Assembly: GCA_018262195.1 (NCBI GenBank) | Contig: JAGTRS010000010.1 | Coordinates: forward strand, 1 to 64,000 | DNA from: Pseudomonadota bacterium | GTDB lineage: Bacteria > Pseudomonadota > Gammaproteobacteria > Burkholderiales > Rhodocyclaceae | Direction of reading: 5' to 3' | DNA length: 64,000 bases | Part shown: positions 57,545-64,000 of the stretch, piece after piece | How positions within the stretch are numbered: position 1 is the stretch's first letter | How the letters are laid out: every line of letters starts with the position of its first letter | Notes under the pieces: generated by a model | The model's input: the letters and a program-made list of their open reading frames with translations, nothing else | The model's database searches: none | What the model was told of the DNA's origin: nothing | Translations under genes and position numbers: made by a program

Positions 57545-58420
57545 ATGAAGAATTTCGTAATGATGGCCGCCGCGCTGGTGCTCGGTTTCACGTTGCAGAT
57601 CAATGATGCCGAAGCCAAGCGCCTCGGCGGCGGCAGTTCCGCTGGCATGCAGCGCCAGTCGGTCGCCCCGAGCAAATCCACCACCGCCGCACCGACCCAG
57701 CAGCAAAACGCTGCGCCCGCTGCTGCCCCGCAAGCTCAACCGAAGCGTTCCTGGATGGGCCCTCTGGCTGGCCTGGCCGCCGGTCTTGGTCTGGCCGCAC
57801 TGGCTTCGCATTTCGGTTTCGGTGAAGGCCTGGCCAACTTCATGATGATGGCTCTGCTGGCCATGGTCGTGATTGGCGTGATCGGCTATTTCATGCGCAA
57901 GAAGGCGGCTGCAGCCCAACAAGGCGGTATGCAGTACGCCGGAGCTGGCGCCAATTACGGTGCCAATGCCCCGCGTCAGCCTGACTTCATTCCGGCTGGC
58001 GGCTCGGCTGCTGCTCCGGTAGCTAGCGCAACGACGGGCGGCAACATTCCGGCCGGCTTTGACGTCGAAGGCTTTGTTCGCAACGCCAAGGTCAACTTCA
58101 TCCGTCTGCAGGCATCCAACGACGCCGGCAATCTCGACGATATCCGCGAATTTACCTCGCCGGAAATGTTCGCCGAAATCAAGATGGGCATGGCCGAACG
58201 TGGCAATGCACCTCAGGAAACCGATGTCGCACAACTGAATGCCGAAGTGATCGACGTTACCGAGGAATCCAGCCGCTACATCGTCAGCGTCCGCTTTACC
58301 GGCCTGATCCGCGAAGAGAAGGACGCAGCCGCCGCACCGTTCGACGAAATCTGGCACATGACCAAGCCGACTGACAACAGCCGCGGCTGGACACTGGCAG
58401 GTATTCAGCAAGTCCAGTAA
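57545..58420 (+). CDS. Tim44-like domain protein
   Basis: A 291-aa protein with a signal peptide (MKNFVMMAAALVLGFTLQIN), a low-complexity Ala/Gln/Pro linker (about 35-68), two hydrophobic segments (70-115) and a C-terminal Tim44-like domain (GFDVEGFVRNAKVNFIRLQA onward). Function in bacteria is not established. GGAG stands 7 nt before the ATG. It is a single gene between the B12 locus and a strong terminator. Confidence 0.9.
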   Translation: MKNFVMMAAALVLGFTLQINDAEAKRLGGGSSAGMQRQSVAPSKSTTAAPTQQQNAAPAAAPQAQPKRSWMGPLAGLAAGLGLAALASHFGFGEGLANFMMMALLAMVVIGVIGYFMRKKAAAAQQGGMQYAGAGANYGANAPRQPDFIPAGGSAAAPVASATTGGNIPAGFDVEGFVRNAKVNFIRLQASNDAGNLDDIREFTSPEMFAEIKMGMAERGNAPQETDVAQLNAEVIDVTEESSRYIVSVRFTGLIREEKDAAAAPFDEIWHMTKPTDNSRGWTLAGIQQVQ

Positions 58421-58432
58421 CAACAGGAACTC

Positions 58433-58470
58433 AAAAAGCCGGCAAGCGTTGATTCGCTTGCCGGCTTTTT
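58433..58470 (+). terminator. Strong terminator after the Tim44-like gene
   Basis: AAAAAGCCGGCAAGCG and its complement form a 16-bp stem with a TTGATT loop, followed by CTTTTTTT. Confidence 0.95.
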
Positions 58471-58513
58471 CTTTTTTTGGCCCGTATAGTCTGAAATCGC
58501 CTGAGATAGCTCA

Positions 58514-58542
58514 TTGAACATGTATGCCTTAGGTGGCATAGT
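58514..58542 (+). promoter_or_regulatory. Candidate promoter of the TonB-YfiR-kinase genes
   Basis: TTGAAC (58514-58519) and CATAGT (58537-58542) are 17 bp apart, about 47 bp before the ATG at 58589. The -10 overlaps a small inverted repeat TATGCC...GGCATA, which may be regulatory. Confidence 0.45.
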
Positions 58543-58588
58543 CTTGCTCGCCAGACCGTTCTGGCTTCTGCCGTTTTAAACCAAGACC

Positions 58589-60673
58589 ATGTTGAAGTCA
58601 CCGCCCAAAGCCATTGCGGCTGCAGTAGCCTCCTTCGTTCTTCTTGTTTCATGGAATTCGGCATACGGGGCCCAGGATGACGATCTCAGTCTCGAAGATC
58701 TGACAAAAACCGAAGTTTCCTCGGTTTCACGGCGAAACCAGAGTCTCAGCAACGTTCCCGCAGCCGCTTTCGTCATCACCTCCGAGGACATCCGTCGTTC
58801 GGGCGCGCTCGCCCTGCCGGATGTGCTTCGCATGGTGCCGGGTATTCAGGTGGCCCAGATCGACAGTGGTCGATACGCGGTAACTGCCCGTGGTTTCAAC
58901 GGTCGGTTTGCCAATAAATTGCAGGTCCTGGTCGACGGCCGCAGCATCTACAACCCGTTCTTCTCGGGCACGGTCTGGGAACAGGATGCAATCCCGCTTG
59001 AAGATATTGAGCGCATCGAGGTCATTCGCGGGGCGGGTGCCGCCATGTGGGGCGTCAACGCAGTCAATGGCGTGATCAACATCATCAGCAAGCACTCCCG
59101 CTCCCAGACGGGCGGCATGCTCACCGCCACGCTTGGCGCTCATGGCCAGGGTGGTTTGTACATGCGTGGCGGCGGCGAAATTGATCCGGACACATCCTGG
59201 AAGCTCTCCGCCCAAGGCCGTCAGGCCGAAGCTTCACGGCAAAAAGCCGACAACAGTTACAGCCAGGATGAACTGACCAATGGCGTAGTCGATTTTCGCT
59301 TCGACCGCACATTGGGTGCCGGTAGCGATCTCGGCATCTGGGCAAATGCCGCCCGGTCGTCGCTGGGTGACCTCTATCCGATTGAAATCGACCCGACCAA
59401 TCCAGCAGTCCTGCGCGCCTTTGCGATGAACCAGACAACGAACAGCCAGACGGTGGGTGGGCGCTATCGCTGGCTGACGGGAGGCGGCATCGAATCATCA
59501 CTGCAAAGCTCCCTGACTGCAGCCTCTGTCGGGCTTAAGGATCTATTCGAAGAAAGCCATACCCAGTTCGACCTTGATTACCAGGGACGTTACGCAATCG
59601 GTGACCACGATGTGCTCTGGGGTCTGAGTCATCGCAGCGTGTCAGACGACATCATGGTCTCGAACACCATGGTCAAGAATCAGATCTTCACCATGGCCAA
59701 GCATCAGTTCACGCAGCGGACATCTGGTGTCTTTCTCCACGATGACTGGACACTGGTCGAAGACAAGCTACGCCTGGGGCTGGGTGCGCGCTGGGACCAC
59801 ACCAATCTCGGTGGCACCAGCTTTGCGCCCAGTGCAACGCTGATGTGGACCCCGAGCCGGACCGATACCCTGTGGACAAAATATTCACGGGCGCCCCGGA
59901 TGCCGGCACGTGCCGAACAGGATGTCAGCATTTACCACACTTACTTGCCGCCCTCGGCAAGCAACCCGCTGGCAACCGTATTGAACGCCAAGCCTGGTAG
60001 TGCCCCCTTGAAGCAGGAGACCATGGAAGGCGTCGAGATCGGCTGGCGCAGCCAACTGACCCAGCAATTCGGGGTCGATGTTTCCGCCTACCGTTACCGC
60101 TATTCGAACATCGTTTCCAGCACGCTTGGCAACACGCGCATCGAATTGATCACACTCCCGCTCGTTGGCCCGACGCCCTATGTCGTACAGGAACTCGATC
60201 GTTGCAATTGTGCCAACGGCTGGCTGAGCGGTGCCGAACTGAGCATCGACTGGCTCGTTTCGCCAGTCTGGCGGCTCCAGCTCTCCTACACCCGGACCCA
60301 GGTCGACATGGATGATTCGGACAATTCGCTAGCCCAGTCTCAAGGCAAGGTACAGGAACGGTCTACGGCTCGCCATTACGGCTCACTGCGCTCGCAATGG
60401 AATGTCTCGAGCAGCCAGCAATTCGACGCCTGGGTCCGTGGCTCTTCCGGCTTTTACCGCACCCTTACGCCCTACACCACCGAAGTCTACGTTCCCGGAT
60501 ACGTCACCCTAGACCTGCGGTATGCCTTCAAGATCAACAAGGATCTGGAAATTGCCGTCAGCGGCCGCAACCTGATCGGAGCACGGCACATTGAATACGC
60601 CACCGACTACGTTCCGGCCACACCGGCCCTGATCGCACCATCGGCATTCATTTCAGGGCGGTGGAAGTTCTGA
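58589..60673 (+). CDS. TonB-dependent receptor of a TonB-YfiR-kinase module
   Basis: A 694-aa outer membrane receptor with a signal peptide, the start LEDLTKTEVSSVSRRNQSLS, a plug (ALPDVLRMVPGIQVAQ, VTARGFNGRFANKLQVLVDG) and a barrel ending SGRWKF. This subfamily is often found next to YfiR proteins and signalling enzymes and may act as a sensor or importer of an unknown ligand. Its stop overlaps the in-frame region of the next gene; the YfiR ATG follows 2 bp later. Confidence 0.9.
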   Translation: MLKSPPKAIAAAVASFVLLVSWNSAYGAQDDDLSLEDLTKTEVSSVSRRNQSLSNVPAAAFVITSEDIRRSGALALPDVLRMVPGIQVAQIDSGRYAVTARGFNGRFANKLQVLVDGRSIYNPFFSGTVWEQDAIPLEDIERIEVIRGAGAAMWGVNAVNGVINIISKHSRSQTGGMLTATLGAHGQGGLYMRGGGEIDPDTSWKLSAQGRQAEASRQKADNSYSQDELTNGVVDFRFDRTLGAGSDLGIWANAARSSLGDLYPIEIDPTNPAVLRAFAMNQTTNSQTVGGRYRWLTGGGIESSLQSSLTAASVGLKDLFEESHTQFDLDYQGRYAIGDHDVLWGLSHRSVSDDIMVSNTMVKNQIFTMAKHQFTQRTSGVFLHDDWTLVEDKLRLGLGARWDHTNLGGTSFAPSATLMWTPSRTDTLWTKYSRAPRMPARAEQDVSIYHTYLPPSASNPLATVLNAKPGSAPLKQETMEGVEIGWRSQLTQQFGVDVSAYRYRYSNIVSSTLGNTRIELITLPLVGPTPYVVQELDRCNCANGWLSGAELSIDWLVSPVWRLQLSYTRTQVDMDDSDNSLAQSQGKVQERSTARHYGSLRSQWNVSSSQQFDAWVRGSSGFYRTLTPYTTEVYVPGYVTLDLRYAFKINKDLEIAVSGRNLIGARHIEYATDYVPATPALIAPSAFISGRWKF

Positions 60674-60675
60674 TC

Positions 60676-61227
60676 ATGTGCGCGCGAACCCCGAGTTGCT
60701 TCCGAAAGCGGCCGGTCGGTTGGCTGGCAGCCATGCTGCTCGCCTGGACAGCATTCGCCTTTGGCCAGCCCGATTCCGAACCCCAGCTGGAAGCGGCCTA
60801 TCTGGTCAATTTCATGAAGTACGTGGATTGGCCGGCCAACAATCGGCCTTACGCGACCATCTGTCTTTTTGGCCGGGAAACGCTGGGCCCATTTCTCACC
60901 GCCTATGAGGGACGCTCGGTCGGCGGCAAGGAACTAAGGATTCGCCGGGCCAACAGCCCGGATGACATGGCGAACTGCCAACTCGTCTTCATTCCCGATG
61001 TCGAAGAAGCCCGTATCGGCGCCGTATTGCGCTGGGTATATGACCTGCCCATACTTACGGTCAGCGATTCAGATGGTTTCACCCGACTTGGCGGAGGTAT
61101 CGAATTGACCCGTAGTAGCGGACGCATCCAATTCATCGTCAACGCCGCTTCACTGTCCCGGAATGGACTGACACCGAGCTCGCAGATGCTGCGCCTCGCC
61201 CAACGGGTCATTGGAGTCGATCGATGA
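60676..61227 (+). CDS. YfiR-family (DUF4154) periplasmic protein
   Basis: A 183-aa protein with a signal peptide (about 1-35) and the YfiR core EAAYLVNFMKYVDWP...ICLFGRETLG...FIPDVEEARIG...SDSDGFTRLGGGIEL. In Pseudomonas YfiR is the periplasmic repressor of the diguanylate cyclase YfiN. Here it sits between the receptor and a CHASE8 kinase, overlapping the kinase start by 4 bp. The ATG at 60676 is preferred over GTG 60661, which would overlap the receptor gene. Confidence 0.9.
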   Translation: MCARTPSCFRKRPVGWLAAMLLAWTAFAFGQPDSEPQLEAAYLVNFMKYVDWPANNRPYATICLFGRETLGPFLTAYEGRSVGGKELRIRRANSPDDMANCQLVFIPDVEEARIGAVLRWVYDLPILTVSDSDGFTRLGGGIELTRSSGRIQFIVNAASLSRNGLTPSSQMLRLAQRVIGVDR

Positions 61228-63206
61228 GCAGAGCGCGCCAGACCATCCGCAAGAAGATTGCGATGGCGATCGCTGTATCACTCGGTATTGGTCTGCTGCT
61301 TTCCTTCCTGACCTTTGCAGTGCGTGAAGTTGACCAGCGACGGCAGGCAAAGACGACAGAATTGTTCGCCATGGCGGATGTCGTTGCCTTCAATGCGTCT
61401 GCAGTCATCGAATTCAAGGACACCAAAGGCGCCAGGCAATTGCTGAGCTCGTTTGCCGAGCATCGGGACGTCCTGACGGTGCGGCTGATCGGCCTCAACT
61501 CGGATTTCCACTACATCTTCGATACCGTCAATCGAGAGCTGCCCGCTCAGGTGAGTCTCGGTGATCGGCCGCATCGCGAACGTGCCGTCTATGCCGACTG
61601 GTCGACTGTCACGGTCGCCGTGCCTATCCGCTCGGAAGACGGGGTAGTCGGCACGGTATCAATTACCGCCAGCCTGAGGCAGGTCTGGCAGGCCATCGCC
61701 TGGAATCTGGCACTTTCGCTATTGGCGCTGACCATCTCGTTCGTGATCGCCTTTGCCATCGCTCGCGAAATGCTGGCCGCCATCCTGGCAGCCCTCGGCT
61801 CGCTGACCGACACGGCACAATATGTGGCCGAGTCGAAGGATTATTCACGCCACGCCAGGATTTATTCAGACGACGAAATCGGTCATCTCGGCGATACCTT
61901 CAACTCGATGCTCTCGGAAATTGCCGAACGTGACCGGCAACTGGCCGATCAACGCGACCACCTCGAAGATACCGTACAGGAACGGACGCAAGCCCTGTCC
62001 GTAGCCAAGGAAGCGGCCGAGGCCGCCAGTCGGGCCAAAAGCACCTTCCTGTCCAACATGAGCCATGAATTGCGGACGCCGATGAATGCCATCATCGGCA
62101 TGACCTACATGCTCAAGCGTCAGAATGCCGACCCCGTCCAGATGGACAAGCTGGGCAAGATCGACAATGCCGCCAACCACCTGCTGCAATTGCTCAACGA
62201 CATTCTCGATCTGTCCAAGATCGATGCCGAGCGGATGACCCTGGAGCAGACCGCCTTTTCAATTCCGGAACTGGCCAATGATGTGGCCAGCCTGCTGACA
62301 CCGCGCGCCGAATCGGCTCGCCTGCGTTTCATTCTCGACATTGATTCCCGGCTCAAGGGACTGCGCCTGCTAGGCGATCCGCTTCGCCTGCAACAGGTAT
62401 TACTCAACCTGGCCGGCAACGCGATCAAATTCACCGAGCGCGGCGAGGTCCGCATCGTCGCCCGCGTCGTCGAAAATGACACTGAGTCGGTCCAGATTGA
62501 ACTGTCGGTCTGGGATACCGGTATCGGCATTTCGCCGGAAGCGATCGGGCGGATTTTCAACCCCTTCGAGCAGGCCGATGGTTCGACCACCAGAAAATAC
62601 GGTGGAACCGGGCTGGGTCTGCCCATCTGCCAGCGACTTGTCAGGTTGATGGGCGGTGAGATTCAGGTGGTCAGCACCCCGGGTGCCGGCAGCGCATTCA
62701 CGTTTTCTGTCCGCCTGAACCGCGCAGAACCCGTGCTCGCCCCGACCGTCGTCGAGTCACACGACGTCGGCATCGCGGCTGAAAATCAACTGAAAACCGA
62801 ATTCGGCCACTGCCGCATACTTGTTGCTGAAGACGACTGGGTCAATCAGGAGGTTGCACTCGAGCTGCTGCGCGAAACGCTCGGGCTGGCCGTCGACATC
62901 GCACCCGATGGTACCCAGGCATTGGACATGGCGTTGCAGCACCGCTACGACCTGATCCTGATGGACATGCAGATGCCCGAACTGGACGGCTTGGGTGCCA
63001 CCCAGGCGATTCGCGAGATCGATGGCTATGCCGACGTCCCGATCATCGCGATGACTGCCAACGCTTTTGCCGAAGACCGGGCACGCTGCATGGATGCGGG
63101 CATGAACGACTTCATTGCCAAGCCGGTCGATCCCGACAATCTGTTCGTAATCATGCTGCACTGGCTGAAGGAAGGCCGGAAATCCCCGGCCAACTCAAAC
63201 AACTGA
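61224..63206 (+). CDS. Hybrid sensor histidine kinase with CHASE8-like sensor
   Basis: A 660-aa membrane kinase. Order: membrane segment (12-33), periplasmic CHASE8-like sensor (about 40-150, LFAMADVVAFNASAVIEFKD), second membrane segment (155-178), HAMP (180-235), HisKA with the phospho-His in FLSNMSHELRTP near residue 283, ATPase (NLAGNAIKF, DTGIGIS, GGTGLGLPI) and a C-terminal receiver (LILMDMQMPELDG; Asp near 580). A CHASE8 sensor is also what YfiR controls in YfiN. Phosphate should pass from the receiver to a partner not encoded here. Confidence 0.92.
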   Translation: MSRARQTIRKKIAMAIAVSLGIGLLLSFLTFAVREVDQRRQAKTTELFAMADVVAFNASAVIEFKDTKGARQLLSSFAEHRDVLTVRLIGLNSDFHYIFDTVNRELPAQVSLGDRPHRERAVYADWSTVTVAVPIRSEDGVVGTVSITASLRQVWQAIAWNLALSLLALTISFVIAFAIAREMLAAILAALGSLTDTAQYVAESKDYSRHARIYSDDEIGHLGDTFNSMLSEIAERDRQLADQRDHLEDTVQERTQALSVAKEAAEAASRAKSTFLSNMSHELRTPMNAIIGMTYMLKRQNADPVQMDKLGKIDNAANHLLQLLNDILDLSKIDAERMTLEQTAFSIPELANDVASLLTPRAESARLRFILDIDSRLKGLRLLGDPLRLQQVLLNLAGNAIKFTERGEVRIVARVVENDTESVQIELSVWDTGIGISPEAIGRIFNPFEQADGSTTRKYGGTGLGLPICQRLVRLMGGEIQVVSTPGAGSAFTFSVRLNRAEPVLAPTVVESHDVGIAAENQLKTEFGHCRILVAEDDWVNQEVALELLRETLGLAVDIAPDGTQALDMALQHRYDLILMDMQMPELDGLGATQAIREIDGYADVPIIAMTANAFAEDRARCMDAGMNDFIAKPVDPDNLFVIMLHWLKEGRKSPANSNN

Positions 63207-63336
63207 TCTCCCACCCGCTTGCCCGATCGGGCGGCAGGGCTACGGAGCCAGCGAATTCCCGCTGTCCCGATATGCTGCAAGTAGCAAGCCGGCCAAGCAT
63301 TTCCTCCGAAAACTATAGCTTCGGATGGTTCGCCGC

Positions 63337-64000
63337 TCAGAAGCCGGCCGCTTCGGCTTCCAGGTAAGCAATGCTGACGTACTTGCCAATATTCGCCTCG
63401 AAACCCTTGGTTTCCTTGGCCCGGCTGGCGACCCGCGGATCCTTGAGCACTAGATCCTTGGCCTCTTCCAGCGCCAGTCCATTCTTGACCGCCTGCTCGC
63501 AGGGGCGGTAGATGCCTTCGAACAGTTCGCGGTTCCACTTCAGCACATGCTCCCCGGGTTCGCCGTGCGCCGGTACCCAGATGCGGCTTCCAGTCTTCTT
63601 GACCAGCGTATCGTAGGCCTTGAAGGTTCCGAGGTAGGAGCCGTCGTCCATGTTGGCAATGCGTCGATCCATTGCAATATCGCCAAGCAGCGTCACGCCA
63701 TCCTGAACCACTTCGACACAAAGGTCGTACGGCGTGTGCACGGTGCCGTAGTGATGTATGCGCAAGGTGACGTCACCGAATTTCAGTACCGCACCATGTT
63801 CGAGCGGCGTATTGGGCGGCACGATGCGGGTCCCCAACGAGGCCTGGTTGGTCGACTTTTCGATCAATGTCAGCCAAAGACTGCCCTGAATGCCCTTGAC
63901 CGCCTGAATGGTGCCGGGGTGAGCATAAATCGGCAGATTGTCGCCAAAACGGTCGACGTAGGCGTGATTCCCGAGCCAGTGGTCGCCGTGGTAATGGGTG
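63337..64000 (-). CDS. Metallo-beta-lactamase-fold hydrolase, 5' end missing
   Basis: The gene enters from the right edge. In the first codons the metal motif THYHGDHWLGNHAYV (HxHxDH) is readable, and later GTVHTPYD and GDIAMD and VPAHGEPG give the other metal ligands. About 221 residues are seen, ending EAEAAGF. The exact substrate is unclear; such proteins occur as quinoprotein- or sulfur-related hydrolases. It is convergent with the kinase gene, with 130 bp between that hold only weak hairpins. Confidence 0.82.
   Translation of the reverse strand, partial: THYHGDHWLGNHAYVDRFGDNLPIYAHPGTIQAVKGIQGSLWLTLIEKSTNQASLGTRIVPPNTPLEHGAVLKFGDVTLRIHHYGTVHTPYDLCVEVVQDGVTLLGDIAMDRRIANMDDGSYLGTFKAYDTLVKKTGSRIWVPAHGEPGEHVLKWNRELFEGIYRPCEQAVKNGLALEEAKDLVLKDPRVASRAKETKGFEANIGKYVSIAYLEAEAAGF

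Noticed and set aside
63207..63336. Terminator between the hybrid kinase and the metallo-hydrolase genes
   Set aside because: GCCCGATCGGGC and a short CCGAA/TTCGG stem are present, but neither is followed by a T-run.

Overview
The window comes from a high-GC Gram-negative bacterium. Gene content and protein style point to a betaproteobacterium of the Rhodocyclales (Dechloromonas/Azonexus type); this is inferred from family resemblance, not from a search. No tRNA, rRNA, CRISPR array, IS element or prophage was seen. Genes are tightly packed, often with 4-bp start/stop overlaps.

Layout. 1-9211 (minus): a [NiFe]-hydrogenase operon in the order hupS-L-C-D-F-G-H-I-J-K-hypA-hypB-hypF (hypF cut by the window edge). 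It has a strong sigma-54 promoter and a six-cysteine small subunit typical of O2-tolerant membrane-bound uptake hydrogenases. 9459-14480 (plus): a divergent 1673-aa CBS/PAS/GAF/GGDEF/EAL/CZB protein. 14598-21675 (plus): a complete cytochrome c maturation operon ccmABCDEFGHI plus a napF-type ferredoxin. 21679-23504: two unassigned genes. 23571-30393 (minus): the methylmalonyl-CoA pathway (mcm, meaB, pccB, pccA), with a 56-bp tandem duplication that frameshifts the end of pccB, and a divergent GntR regulator. 31236-35134 (minus): a two-gene Aer-like receptor and the acetate permease pair yjcH-actP. 35261-36037: an enoyl-CoA hydratase.

36053-47662: a malonate catabolic island. A TRAP transporter (dctPQM) is joined to malonate decarboxylase genes mdcA-C-D-E-G-B-H in one minus-strand operon, with a divergent FCD-GntR regulator and a TauE/SafE exporter paralogue at each end. 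47659-48919 (minus): zapB-like, zapA, 6S RNA and an EVE-domain gene. 49051-57444 (plus): a B12 uptake and salvage locus with two almost identical cobalamin riboswitches, each in front of its own TonB receptor, then btuC, btuD, cobO and cobB. 57545-58420: a Tim44-like protein. 58589-63206 (plus): a TonB receptor, a YfiR-family protein and a CHASE8-type hybrid histidine kinase. 63337-64000: the 3' part of a metallo-beta-lactamase-fold gene.

How the parts fit. The hydrogenase would feed electrons from H2 into the respiratory chain. The ccm genes build c-type cytochromes for the same chain. The propionyl-CoA/methylmalonyl-CoA route needs adenosylcobalamin, which the B12 locus imports and adenosylates. 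Acetate and malonate modules supply C2/C3 carbon. The most interesting items are the TonB-YfiR-CHASE8 kinase module, the TRAP-malonate decarboxylase operon with an operator-like palindrome inside overlapping divergent promoters, the twin riboswitches, the pccB frameshift and the regulatory region of the hydrogenase operon.
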